The notes: a model not told the origin generated them from the letters alone. A DNA stretch of 64,000 nucleotides from Paenibacillus tengchongensis (GCF_008973665.1 NZ_WACP01000012.1:62001-126000); one strand, 5' to 3'; shown: positions 37,133 to 45,609, numbered from the stretch's first letter. Program-made: numbers and translations.

Positions 37133-37320
37133 GCCACCAACCTCTTTTCTCTGTACAGATTAGTCTTTCCGTTTCAAAAATATTTTAACACGTTCAAGAC
37201 GGTATGTCATTTTTTCACTGCGCCCCAGAGTCACGCTTAAGGCGTGTGCCTGCATTATAGCTTAATTGCGGACGGAATGCCAACTTCTTCTCTATGGACA
37301 GAAAAAAATCGAAAAACAAA

Positions 37321-37344
37321 GGCACGTAACCTTGATTACGTGCC
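37321..37344 (-). terminator. Terminator of tig
   Basis: GGCACGTAA (37321-37329) pairs with TTACGTGCC (37336-37344). On the minus strand TTTGTTTTTCG follows. The rest of the 285-base gap before clpP shows no gene. Confidence 0.85.
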
Positions 37345-37417
37345 TTATCGTTGGATTATGGAGGCTGCTAATCTGCAGGCCCTTCTGGTTGAATTACAGC
37401 TTATATCCTAATGGAAC

Positions 37418-38749
37418 TTACTCAGCGCTCGGCTCTTCGGCAGGAGCTTCTTCGGTAGCTTCAACTTCTACGCTGTTCTCTACCAGGAAGTCGATTGTCT
37501 TGCGCATTGCGATCTCTTCCTTCAGGCTGCCCAGGGATCCGTTGGCTGCCAGGATGGACTTGATTTCTTCCGGAGTACGTCTGAAGTTCTCGGCCATGGA
37601 AGCCAGCTCTTCGTTGATTTCCTCTTCGGAAACTTCAATGTTCTCCGTCTTGGAGATCACTTCAAGCACCAGGTTGTTGCGAACGCGCTTCTCGGCATCG
37701 CCCTTCATCTGCTCTTCCAGATCTTCGCGGGTCTGGCCGGAGAAGCTCATGAACATTTCCATGTTCATGCCCTGCTGACGCAGACGGTTGTCGAAATCGC
37801 GAACCATGTTCTGAACTTCGCTGTTGATCATCGCTTCCGGAATTTCCACTTCCGCATTGGCAGCCGCTTTTTCGACAACTGCATTCTCGCGTGTACCCTT
37901 CAGCTCGTTCTGCTTACGGGATTCCAGCTGGCTCTTCAGGTCGGCTTTGTATTCTTCCAGCGTGTCGAACTCACTCACATCTTTGGCGAATTCGTCGTCC
38001 AGCTCAGGGAACTGTTTACGCTTGATTTCATGCAGCTTCACTTTGAATACGGCAGCTTTGCCTGCAAGGTTCTCGGCATGGTAAGTCTCTGGGAAGGTTA
38101 CTTCCACGTCCTTGAAGTCGCCGGTAGCCATTCCTACCACTTGCTCTTCAAAGCCAGGGATGAAAGATCCGCTGCCCAGTTCCAGGGAATGACGCTCAGC
38201 CTTGCCGCCTTCGAATGCTTCGCCGTCTACATAGCCGTCGAAATCGATCACAGCGATGTCGCCGTTCTGTGCCGCATCTTCTTCAACGACAACCAGCTCA
38301 GCATGACGCTCCTGCAGACGTTTCAGTTCAGCGTTCAGCTCGTCCTCTGTAACTTCAGCCTTCTGGGCCGGTACTTCCAGACCTTTGTACTCGCCCAGCT
38401 TCACTTCAGGCTTCACAGTCACTTTCGCTTTGAAAATGAAGGATTTGCCCTTGGCAAATTGTTCGATGTCCACTTCCGGACGATCTACAGGGAAGATGTC
38501 GGTTTGTTCAACCGCTTCACCGTAAGCTTCCGGCAGCAAAATATCGATGGCATCCTGATACAGGCTTTCCACACCAAAACGGGATTCAAAAATGACCCGC
38601 GGTACTTTACCTTTACGGAAGCCCGGCACGTTCGCTTGCTTAACTACTTTATTAAAAGCTTTGTCGAGCGCTGCCGCTACGCGTTCAGCTTCAACTTCAA
38701 CTTCAAGAACCCCAAGGTTCTTCTCTATCTTTTCCCAGGTTGCTTTCAT
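37418..38749 (-). CDS. tig: Trigger factor, ribosome-associated chaperone
   Basis: 443 residues. The ribosome-binding signature is in the N-terminal domain (VPGFRKGKVPRVIFESRFG). The FKBP-type prolyl isomerase domain lies at about 160-245 (AVIDFDGYVDGEAFEGG, LGSGSFIPGFEEQVVGM) and the helical chaperone domain to the end. The C-terminus is acidic (EATEEAPAEEPSAE). It folds nascent chains at the ribosome exit. It is followed by a terminator, so it is monocistronic or co-transcribed with the gene upstream at 38846. Confidence 0.97.
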   Translation of the reverse strand: MKATWEKIEKNLGVLEVEVEAERVAAALDKAFNKVVKQANVPGFRKGKVPRVIFESRFGVESLYQDAIDILLPEAYGEAVEQTDIFPVDRPEVDIEQFAKGKSFIFKAKVTVKPEVKLGEYKGLEVPAQKAEVTEDELNAELKRLQERHAELVVVEEDAAQNGDIAVIDFDGYVDGEAFEGGKAERHSLELGSGSFIPGFEEQVVGMATGDFKDVEVTFPETYHAENLAGKAAVFKVKLHEIKRKQFPELDDEFAKDVSEFDTLEEYKADLKSQLESRKQNELKGTRENAVVEKAAANAEVEIPEAMINSEVQNMVRDFDNRLRQQGMNMEMFMSFSGQTREDLEEQMKGDAEKRVRNNLVLEVISKTENIEVSEEEINEELASMAENFRRTPEEIKSILAANGSLGSLKEEIAMRKTIDFLVENSVEVEATEEAPAEEPSAE

Positions 38750-38845
38750 GATATACTTTTCCCTCCAAAAATAGGTTGCATATTTACTGTAGATAATTCA
38801 CGTATTCACGCACAGAATAACCATTATAGTATATCCAAGATTACT

Positions 38846-39775
38846 CTAATTATCAAGTAGAGAACTCTTTACAAACCCTTTCAAATAACGGTAAGCCGCC
38901 TCAAATTGAAAGCGCATGCCGTCCGTTATTCCGTACATTGTGCGGGTTTCTTCTTCCTGCCGGGTGCCGTTCAGGGTCTCGGAGACCATCTGATGGAGCG
39001 CGCCGGCCCAAATATCCAGTTGGGCATCTTCCCCGTCCATCAGCTTGCGGTATTCGGAAGTGCCATAAATCGACATCATAAACTGCCCCCACAGCTCCTG
39101 GGCAAAATAGTAAAGCGTCGGCTCATGCACCTCCGTCTGCTCCGCGAGCCTCTCCATCACCTGGCTGGCCTGAACCGGAAAATCATCGTTAGTCAGGGGT
39201 ACGTCCTCGATCTCTATTAATGAAGTTTCCTGCCCGCGGCGCAGCCGGACGGTTCCCTGCGCACCCCGCCGCCGCAGCGTCTGCAGCGCCCGGAACTGCA
39301 GGAGCGGATGCACGCGCGCCTGCTCCAGCCAGTCCGTCAGCTTCTGATCGACCTGCGGGCCGTCCAGGTAGGACAGCTGCTCCAGCGCGAGAATTGTCGC
39401 CTCCGACAGCGGCTCGTTCATGACACGGTTCAACAGTTTGTCAGGATATGCCGAATCCTCCTCCAGCTTGGTTTTGGCAAGATAGCGGGCCATGTCCTGC
39501 TCATCCAGCTCCTGCTCTTCCTCGGGGGTCTCCCCCTGCGGATCACTGCTGCGGACCGCATAAGGAAACGCCGCCTCCAGCCACTCCAGCAGCGAGCGCC
39601 ATTCCTCGTAATTCCGCTCTTCCTGTCCCTGGCATTGCAGCAGAAAACGCAGCAGCTCCATTGCCTCGCCGTAGCGCTCGCTCTCCAGCATGACCGTCAG
39701 CTGCATCTGATAGTAATCCAGCGTCTTCGGGAACAGCACAATATTCTCTTTGGCGGGGGAATTGAAATGATTGAT
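38846..39775 (-). CDS. TPR-like cytosolic protein, apparently starting at a non-standard ATC codon
   Basis: 298 codons run from GTG 39739, or 310 codons if translation starts at ATC 39775. A near-perfect AAAGGAGGT (39791-39783 on the minus strand) is spaced 8 bases from that ATC. No ATG, GTG or TTG lies at the right distance in this frame, and the GTG at 39739 has no site. The predicted N-terminus after ATC reads NHFNSPAKENIVLFPKTLDYY. The protein is acidic and helical, with tetratricopeptide-like early helices (YYQMQLTVMLESERYGEAMELLRFLLQ) and no catalytic motif. Function unknown; it lies just upstream of tig. A sequencing error (ATC for ATG/ATT) cannot be excluded. Confidence 0.75.
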   Translation of the reverse strand: MNHFNSPAKENIVLFPKTLDYYQMQLTVMLESERYGEAMELLRFLLQCQGQEERNYEEWRSLLEWLEAAFPYAVRSSDPQGETPEEEQELDEQDMARYLAKTKLEEDSAYPDKLLNRVMNEPLSEATILALEQLSYLDGPQVDQKLTDWLEQARVHPLLQFRALQTLRRRGAQGTVRLRRGQETSLIEIEDVPLTNDDFPVQASQVMERLAEQTEVHEPTLYYFAQELWGQFMMSIYGTSEYRKLMDGEDAQLDIWAGALHQMVSETLNGTRQEEETRTMYGITDGMRFQFEAAYRYLKGFVKSSLLDN

Positions 39776-39851
39776 AAGTGCGACCTCCTTTCATCCGTCC
39801 ATAGTCATTTGTAGATTATAGCATATCCCGCCCCCTTTTCAAAAAAACAGG

Positions 39852-39880
39852 TTGAAAAAGTTATGCAGTTGTGATAACAT
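39852..39880 (+). promoter_or_regulatory. Probable promoter of tRNA-Arg
   Basis: TTGAAA (39852-39857) and TAACAT (39875-39880) are separated by 17 bases, about 33 bases before the mature tRNA. A second -10-like TATTAT lies immediately before the tRNA but would start transcription inside it. Confidence 0.45.
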
Positions 39881-39912
39881 AATTTTTGCTTGCTTTCAGT
39901 CTCTGTTATTAT

Positions 39913-39986
39913 GTCCCAGTAGCTCAGCCGGATAGAGCATGCGCCTTCTAAGCGCACGGTCGGGGGTTCGAATCCCTCCTGGGACG
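39913..39986 (+). tRNA. tRNA-Arg (anticodon UCU)
   Basis: A 74-base cloverleaf: acceptor GTCCCAG / CTGGGAC with discriminator G, D-arm GCTCAGCCGGATAGAGC, anticodon loop CTTCTAA (UCU, reads AGA/AGG) and T-arm GGGGGTTCGAATCCCTC. No CCA is encoded. A nearly identical copy lies inverted at 60855-60928. Confidence 0.97.
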
Positions 39987-40028
39987 TCATTAGAAACAGC
40001 CTTCTTTCGGGAAGGCTGTTTTGACGTT
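39976..40028 (+). repeat. tRNA 3' end plus terminator, copy 1
   Basis: The last 11 bases of the tRNA, a short spacer and a terminator hairpin, AAACAGCCTTC (39994-40004) with GAAGGCTGTTT (40011-40021), end the tRNA transcript. The same roughly 52-base block recurs at 40117-40169. Related blocks occur at 59629-59663 and 60823-60866. Confidence 0.85.
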
Positions 40029-40116
40029 CAGGGGATGAGAACCCCCGCTGGTTCGTTGGAGCTTCCGCTTCGTTAGCGCCTGCTCCGCAACCCGCCCGCA
40101 CGGGCGGCATCCCTCT

Positions 40117-40169
40117 CTCCTGGGACGTCATTAGAAACAGCCTTCTTTCGGGAAGGCTGTTTTGACGTT
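40117..40169 (+). repeat. tRNA 3' end plus terminator, duplicated without the tRNA body (copy 2)
   Basis: CTCCTGGGACGTCATTAG and the AACAGCCTTC...GAAGGCTGTT hairpin are repeated here almost base for base, 141 bases after copy 1. Only the tRNA 3' tip is present. It could be an att-like scar or a slippage duplicate. Confidence 0.8.
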
Positions 40170-40248
40170 TCAGGCGAGAACCCGGGCGCCTCCTCGCTTG
40201 CGGACTCAGGAGCCTTTATTTCTCGTTTTATCGGAGGTGTTGTATCGC

Positions 40249-40333
40249 AACGGACACCAGCGCTCTTAATTACGAATCACAACGCATGCATACATTATTC
40301 CCTGCATGCGGGATAAGGTCATCTGTGTCCGTT
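40249..40333. repeat. Nested inverted-repeat element
   Basis: The outer arms AACGGACAC (40249-40257) and GTGTCCGTT (40325-40333) are perfect inverted repeats. The inner arms CGCATGCA (40283-40290) and TGCATGCG (40303-40310) form a second perfect stem. There is no ORF inside. It resembles a short dispersed intergenic element or folded RNA; copy number elsewhere is unknown. Confidence 0.6.
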
Positions 40334-40443
40334 AGGTCGGCAGAATCGCGGCATTCGCTAAAATAGAGGCTATACGGTCCGTCCCTCGTATTTAAGGAGT
40401 ATTCTCACGAATGCTTTACTCATTCGCAGGATTACATCACGAT

Positions 40444-40545
40444 GAATCCGCCTTGCGGCGGACACCCTTGCCTTTGGCTAACAGTTCCTACTGCCAAGCC
40501 TGTAGCGGACTTTCACCGCCAAGTTATCGCCCATGCCGGGCGCAC
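40444..40545 (-). mobile_element. 5' fragment of a group II intron
   Basis: Read on the minus strand from 40545, the sequence opens GTGCGCCCGGCATGGGCGAT and continues with the domain I landmarks GGTGAAAGTCC, GTAGGAACTGTTAGCC, AAGGCAAGGGTGTCC and a small stem GTCCGCC-GCAA-GGCGGAT. The order and wording match bacterial group II introns with an intron-encoded protein. The similarity stops after about 100 bases; no domain V or reverse transcriptase follows. The 5' end begins one base after the T-run of the pstA terminator, a site type favoured by class C introns. Confidence 0.72.
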
Positions 40546-40546
40546 C

Positions 40547-40579
40547 AAAACAGGCCGCCGGATGCACCCGGCGGCCTGT
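40547..40579 (-). terminator. Terminator of the pst transcript
   Basis: ACAGGCCGCCGG (40550-40561) pairs perfectly with CCGGCGGCCTGT (40568-40579), with loop ATGCAC. TTTT follows on the minus strand. It lies 13 bases after the pstA stop. Confidence 0.9.
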
Positions 40580-40592
40580 ACTATACCCGCTG

Positions 40593-41474
40593 CTACCGGC
40601 CCTTGCGGCGGTTGCCGAGCCAGAGCGGGAAGCGGAACATGAAGTTGATCATCAGCACGACGAAGACCAGCACCGCCGCCGACTTGTCGGCGATCTGCCG
40701 CGCGTCTTCGACGATGGCCTCGGACTGCACATACCAGAGATGCACGGCGAGCGTCTCGCCCGGGGAGAACAGGTTGAAGTCCCACATCTCGCCGGAGGTG
40801 CTGAGCCCGGCGGTCAGGATGATGACCGCCGATTCCCCGAAGGCGCGTCCGGCCACGAGGCAGACGCCCGTTACGATGGCCGGCAGCGCAACCGGCAGCA
40901 CGACCTTGCGGATGACATAGGATTTGGTCATGCCGAGCGCGTAGCCGGCTTCGCGGATGTCTCCGGGAACGGCGCGGACGGCCTCCTCCGTGACGCGCGC
41001 CAACATCGGCAGGTTCAGCAGAGCCAGGCTGACGCCCCCGCCGAGAATGGTCAATCCGATGCCGAAGTACTCGGCAAAGATCGCAAGTCCCAGGAGGCCG
41101 AATACAATCGACGGCACCGAGGACAAGGATTCGACGCAGATCCGCAGGGCGGCCGTGAATTTATTGTCCGGGGCATACTCCGCCATATAAATGCCCGCAC
41201 CGATGCCGATCGGGATCGAGATGACCAGCGAGATCAGCAGGATATAGAAGGAGTTGAACAGCACCGGGCCGATGCCGCCGCCCGGATCGATCTCCTCAGG
41301 CTGCTTGATCAGAAACTCCGGCCGCAAGGACGGCAGGCCCTTGCTCAGAATGGTGAAGAGCAGCCAGAAGATCAGCAGCAGGACGAGCGTGCCGAGCGCA
41401 TAGAAGCCGAACGTTGCCAATCGGTTGCGGCGCTGTGCACGCGCCGAATGGCGTGTACGTGTGAACCCGTTCAC
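40593..41474 (-). CDS. pstA: Phosphate ABC transporter permease PstA
   Basis: 293 residues with six membrane helices. The EAA-type loop lies in GYALGMTKSYVIRKVVLPVALPAIVTG. GIGAGIYMAEYAPDNKF and SLSSVPSIVFGLLGL are typical of PstA. The start overlaps the pstC stop by one base, indicating coupling. Together with PstC it forms the phosphate channel. The ATPase PstB and PhoU genes that usually follow are absent; a terminator comes next. Confidence 0.94.
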   Translation of the reverse strand: MNGFTRTRHSARAQRRNRLATFGFYALGTLVLLLIFWLLFTILSKGLPSLRPEFLIKQPEEIDPGGGIGPVLFNSFYILLISLVISIPIGIGAGIYMAEYAPDNKFTAALRICVESLSSVPSIVFGLLGLAIFAEYFGIGLTILGGGVSLALLNLPMLARVTEEAVRAVPGDIREAGYALGMTKSYVIRKVVLPVALPAIVTGVCLVAGRAFGESAVIILTAGLSTSGEMWDFNLFSPGETLAVHLWYVQSEAIVEDARQIADKSAAVLVFVVLMINFMFRFPLWLGNRRKGR

Positions 41475-42424
41475 TACGCATCCCTCCTTTTACGGCCCAT
41501 AAAGCGGATAATCAGGATGAGCGCGAAGGAAATGAGCAGCAGCAGGAAGGCCATCATATGCAGCGCATAGTTCCAGTTGGAGTCGAATTCCACATTGGAG
41601 ATCTGCATCACGATGTTGCTGGTCAGCACCGAGGACGGCGAGAACAGCGATTTGGCCAGCTGCGGCGTGTTGCCGATGACCATAACGACGGCCATCGTCT
41701 CGCCGATGGCGCGGGTCATTCCCAGGATCACTGCGGAGATAATGCCCCGCTTCGCCGCCGGCAGCACCACGCGCATAATGACCTGCAGACGCGTGGAGCC
41801 CAGCGCATAAGCGGCGTCCCGGTATTTGCGCGGCACGGCAACGATGGCATCGTCGCTGATCCGGCAGATCGTCGGCAGCACCATCAGCGCCAGCACGAGA
41901 GCGGCGGCCAGCAGCCCGTCGCCCAGCCCCTCGCCGCTGACGCGGCGGAGGAAGGGCAGCAGCACGGTCAGGCCCAAATACCCGTAAACGATGGACGGGA
42001 TACCGACCAGCAGGTCCAAGACCGGCCGGATGAAGCTGGTCAGCCACTTTGGTGCAATCTCGGCGCACAGCACGGCCATTCCGACGGAAATCGGCACAGC
42101 TATCACCAGCGTCAGCGCCGTGAGGGACAATGTATTGATAATAAAGGCCCCGGCCCCGAAGAAATCCTCCTCCGGCGTCCAGTTAAAGGAAAGAAAGAAA
42201 TCCGCCGGAGAGACATCTGCGAACAAGAGCAGTGCCGTTTTTCCGATAAACACAATAACTAGCCCAAGCACGAAGCATAAGGCAAGAATGCTGAACAAGA
42301 AATAATAGCGAGATAAGGAATTGCTTAGCAGATGTCTGCTGTGGCGCTTTGCGTTTATTTTTATTTTCCCCTCTGTATGCTTCTTTGGCGCCCGGGAAGC
42401 CAGGCTTTCCACTTCTGCCCCCAT
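41474..42424 (-). CDS. pstC: Phosphate ABC transporter permease PstC
   Basis: 316 residues from the ATG at 42424, with AGGAGGG about 5 bases upstream; an eight-codon longer frame lacks a site. There are six membrane helices, the SFNWTPEEDFFGAGAFIINTL loop, and DLLVGIPSIVYGYLGL and the EAA-like YALGSTRLQVIMRVVLPAAKRG. It is the partner of PstA. The gene follows pstS at a distance of 84 bases. Confidence 0.94.
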   Translation of the reverse strand: MGAEVESLASRAPKKHTEGKIKINAKRHSRHLLSNSLSRYYFLFSILALCFVLGLVIVFIGKTALLLFADVSPADFFLSFNWTPEEDFFGAGAFIINTLSLTALTLVIAVPISVGMAVLCAEIAPKWLTSFIRPVLDLLVGIPSIVYGYLGLTVLLPFLRRVSGEGLGDGLLAAALVLALMVLPTICRISDDAIVAVPRKYRDAAYALGSTRLQVIMRVVLPAAKRGIISAVILGMTRAIGETMAVVMVIGNTPQLAKSLFSPSSVLTSNIVMQISNVEFDSNWNYALHMMAFLLLLISFALILIIRFMGRKRRDA

Positions 42425-42508
42425 ACGTTCCCTCCTGTAAGCGGCCACCCCCGGGAATAGTACCGGAGCTGGCCGCGTTTACCTTTCAATATGAATGCTG
42501 TAATCCGG

Positions 42509-43372
42509 TTAGCCCTTCATCGCCGAGATCGGGATGAATTTCAGCTTCTTCAGCGAGCCGTTCTGGAACTTCTTGCTTTGCACGTATTCGATGAATTCCT
42601 TCGTAGCTCCGGTCGGCTGGCCTTTGGTCATGTAGTAACCATACGCCCAAATCTTGTACGAACCGTTGATCACGTTGTCTGTAGTAGCTTCGACACCGTT
42701 GAATTTCACAGCTTTGATGTCGCTGCCGCTAACATATACAAGGTCGATATAACCGATGGAGTTAGGAGTAGTGGCTACGGCCGTCTTCATGTCGCCGCTG
42801 GAGCCGGTTTCCTTGTAGTTCTTTTCTTTCTTCACGATATCGCCGCCGGCCAGCGCCTTCGCCTGGTAGTTGACGCGTGTGCCGGAGCCGAAGGAGCGGG
42901 TGATGACGACAATGTCTGCGTTGGCGCCGCCAACGTCCTTCCAATTGGTGATTTTGCCGGAGAAAATCCCCTGCAGCTGCTCGGTAGTCAGGTTGTCGAC
43001 GCCGACATTCTTGTTCACGATGGTGGCAAAAGGAATGACTGCTACCTTGTTGGCCACTTGCCCGTCAAAGGCTTTGAAGCCCGGCACATCAATGCTGGCA
43101 TCCCAGTCGCAGGCGCCGATATCGGCGATGCCTTTCTTCACGGCCTGCGGTCCGGTTACGGAGCCTTTGCCGGAAGCGGCGATTTTCACTTTCGGATGCA
43201 GCTTCTGGAATTCCTTGGCGGCCTGCAGCGTAAGCGGCAGCAGTGCCGTCGAGCCGTTGATCGTAATTTTACCTTTAAGCGTGTCGGCTGCAGCGGCTAC
43301 CCCGGCAAAAGCGGTCGTTACTGCGAGTACGGCGGTGAGCGCCGTTACCGTAAATTTTTTGAACACCTTCAT
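42509..43372 (-). CDS. pstS: Phosphate-binding protein PstS
   Basis: 287 residues. A signal peptide (MKVFKKFTVTALTAVLAVTTAFA) ends in AAAAD without a lipobox Cys, unusual for a Gram-positive solute-binding protein. The mature protein contains ITINGSTALLPL, phosphate-contact loops SGKGSVTGPQAVKKG and ITRSFGSGTRVNYQ, and NSIGYIDL. It captures phosphate for PstCA. It is 48 bases downstream of the propeller-protein gene. Confidence 0.92.
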   Translation of the reverse strand: MKVFKKFTVTALTAVLAVTTAFAGVAAAADTLKGKITINGSTALLPLTLQAAKEFQKLHPKVKIAASGKGSVTGPQAVKKGIADIGACDWDASIDVPGFKAFDGQVANKVAVIPFATIVNKNVGVDNLTTEQLQGIFSGKITNWKDVGGANADIVVITRSFGSGTRVNYQAKALAGGDIVKKEKNYKETGSSGDMKTAVATTPNSIGYIDLVYVSGSDIKAVKFNGVEATTDNVINGSYKIWAYGYYMTKGQPTGATKEFIEYVQSKKFQNGSLKKLKFIPISAMKG

Positions 43373-43420
43373 TGTTGAATTCTCCTTCCGGCGGTTGGCG
43401 CCGTTAATGTTGTGAATGGC

Positions 43421-44839
43421 CTATTTCGTGAGTTGTACCGCCTGGCCGTTCTGGATCAGGAACACTTTGCCGTCAATGACAATGGCCAGCTTGCTGCCGT
43501 CATGATTCACCGCTACTTCGGATACGTCCTCGGAAGTACGGTACAGCTCTGTTGCTCCTCCGTCTGCAGTAACGGAATAAATGACGGTGCTGCCGTCAGC
43601 AGCCAGCCCGGAGACGATGAGTCCGCTGCTCACAGGCGCCACCCAGTTGGCTTCGGCGCTCAATGTGATATCGGAGGCCTTTCCGTCAGCCGCAATCGAC
43701 TTCAGAACATTTGCCGCATTTCCTTCCGGATCGGCGCTCAGGTACACCACTCCGCCGCCCACAACTTCAGGGTACAGCTTGTTGTCCGCAGAGGTGGTCA
43801 ATGCGGCCGCCTTGGCGTCTTTTACCGTCAGGTCCAGCTTATACAGCTGCTCTCCGGCGCCGCTGAAGTCTACGGTAAGCGAATCCTCCGTGCTGTCGGC
43901 ATCGTTCTTGGCCACGCCGGTTACGTTGACGATGTAGACGACACTCTTCTCATCTGCTGCAACGCGCAGCTCGGATTTGTTCTCCACCTTGTCGGCGAGT
44001 ACGCTTGAGATGGCACCGGTCTCCACGTTCACCTTGGCAACCTTCTCCTGCTTGTCGCCTTGGATGAAGTAGATGCTCTTGCCGTCCGCGGACCAGACCA
44101 GATCGGTCTTCACGCTGGTATCGCTGCCGAGTGCCTTGATTGCACCGCTGTTCAGGTTAATTAACTGGAGCTGGGCATTCTCGTCGGTGAAAGCGCCCCA
44201 CTGCTGGTCGGTCGAAACAGCGAAGCCCGCTGCGCTGTCGTCGGAGCTGAACAATTCATAATTGCCCGGAGCAGCGCTGAATTTATAGAGCAGTGCAGTT
44301 TCAGCATCGCTTTTCGACGCGATCAGGCTGCCGCCAGCATTCCAGCTCAGGGTGTCGAATTGGCCCTCCGGACGGGCAAAGCTGGCAATGGTAGCTGCCG
44401 TGCTGTCCAGCTCGCCGCCGAGTGCGGTAACCAGCTTGGTCAGCTCCACATAAACCTTGCCGTTATGAATGACAGGTGCGGCTGTAAACTGCAGGGATTC
44501 CCCGTCCACTGTATAGCCGGTCTGGCCTGTCCGAATTTGTACATTATGTAGTCCCTTGCTGTCGTTCAGTTCATAACCGTTTGCGCCGGCTACTACCTTA
44601 GCCCCCAGTTCACCTGCCACCTGGCTGAGCGAATACAGCTTGTAGCCGCTGCTGTCAATGGTGCTGAGCACTACCGGAGTCCCGTTAATATTCCAGGTTG
44701 CGGATCCTGTCTTGACCGCATTGTTAACGGCGGCGGCACTTACGGTGCTTTCTGCAGCCAGAATACTACCCGCTCCTCCTGTTACAAGAAGTGCAGTTGC
44801 TACAGCCGCACTGAACCATTTGCTTTTTTTCAATTCCAT
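43421..44839 (-). CDS. Secreted stalk-domain plus beta-propeller protein
   Basis: 472 residues. A signal peptide (about 1-30) is followed by a copper-amine-oxidase-type region (about 45-160, YKLYSLSQVAGELGAKV and VYVELTKLVTALGGEL). A repeated blade pattern (about 165-472) with LSWNAGGSLIASK, DLVWSADGKSIYFIQG and VAVNHDGSKLAIVIDGK resembles TolB/WD40-like propellers. AAAGGGTGA precedes the ATG. It lies directly upstream of pstS (48 bases) and so may be transcribed with the phosphate genes, but its role is unknown. Confidence 0.8.
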   Translation of the reverse strand: MELKKSKWFSAAVATALLVTGGAGSILAAESTVSAAAVNNAVKTGSATWNINGTPVVLSTIDSSGYKLYSLSQVAGELGAKVVAGANGYELNDSKGLHNVQIRTGQTGYTVDGESLQFTAAPVIHNGKVYVELTKLVTALGGELDSTAATIASFARPEGQFDTLSWNAGGSLIASKSDAETALLYKFSAAPGNYELFSSDDSAAGFAVSTDQQWGAFTDENAQLQLINLNSGAIKALGSDTSVKTDLVWSADGKSIYFIQGDKQEKVAKVNVETGAISSVLADKVENKSELRVAADEKSVVYIVNVTGVAKNDADSTEDSLTVDFSGAGEQLYKLDLTVKDAKAAALTTSADNKLYPEVVGGGVVYLSADPEGNAANVLKSIAADGKASDITLSAEANWVAPVSSGLIVSGLAADGSTVIYSVTADGGATELYRTSEDVSEVAVNHDGSKLAIVIDGKVFLIQNGQAVQLTK

Positions 44840-44932
44840 TCACCCTTTTCGTCTAGGTAACTGCTACTGTTATTTTCATCCACGAATGTGAATTCTGTTA
44901 CGGAGGAATGTTATGGAAATATTAAGTCATGC

Positions 44933-44966
44933 AAAAATGCCGACCCCGTAACGGCTCCAGGTCGGC
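44933..44966 (-). terminator. Terminator of the lipoprotein gene at 45016
   Basis: GCCGACC (44939-44945) pairs with GGTCGGC (44960-44966). ATTTTTGC follows on the minus strand. It separates the lipoprotein from the propeller/pst unit. Confidence 0.75.
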
Positions 44967-45015
44967 TCTAACGTAAATTTCATGTAAAATGGCGCTAATG
45001 TTTCTGATTTCCGCG

Positions 45016-45456
45016 TTAATTGTCCAGCCAGGTGACGATAATTTCCGTATCGCCCGAGTCCCCGGCAAATCTGCTGCCAATGATGGAATACGAGTAGCTG
45101 CCCGGCACCTTACCGCTGATCAGGAGATTGCCCGGTTCAATGATTTGCGTGCCGTGCTCCAGATGCTTGCTGCCGAGATACTTCTGATATGTACTGCCCA
45201 GCAGGGTCATGCTTTCCTTAGTTTCATAGATCAGCATCCCCGATTTCTTCCCGTCCACCAGTTTACCTTCGGAAAAAGTAATACCCGCCTCCGCCGGGAT
45301 CGGCAGATCCTCCGGGAGGTAAACCGTCTCGGCAGGTATGGATTCCGACAACGTGCTGAAAGGCGAGCCCTCCGCTCTATCCGGGGCCGGACTGCAGGCG
45401 CTGAGCGTAGCCGCGAACAACCCCAGGGGAATAAACATTTTCAAGCGACCAGCCAT
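45016..45456 (-). CDS. Small secreted lipoprotein, unknown function
   Basis: 146 residues. A signal peptide with lipobox LSAC (Cys about 21) is followed by a Pro/Ser-rich linker and a compact domain (YLPEDLPIPAEAGITFSEG, then GSTYQKYLGSKHLEHGT and SGDTEIIVTWLDN). AAGGAGG lies 6 bases before the ATG. The gene is divergent from the ABC exporter at 45660. No named family recognised. Confidence 0.78.
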   Translation of the reverse strand: MAGRLKMFIPLGLFAATLSACSPAPDRAEGSPFSTLSESIPAETVYLPEDLPIPAEAGITFSEGKLVDGKKSGMLIYETKESMTLLGSTYQKYLGSKHLEHGTQIIEPGNLLISGKVPGSYSYSIIGSRFAGDSGDTEIIVTWLDN

Positions 45457-45609
45457 GAATGAACCTCCTTCAATCTGGATGTACTGAGGTAACCGGTACT
45501 GCGCAGATATCCTTCATTAACCCCAAAGCTTCCCACACAACCATATGTATAAAATTTAAAATATTTTTCGGCTGACAAAATCATTTACAACATAGTCTGT
45601 CGGGACTAA

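Noticed and set aside
39805..40131. Open frame containing the segment FEPPTVRLEGACSIRLSYW
   Set aside because: This is the antisense translation of tRNA-Arg, a frequent annotation artefact. The same occurs at 60758-60967.
40533..41570. Long plus-strand frame opposite pstA
   Set aside because: Shadow of pstA. Composition and lack of a start signal argue against a gene.
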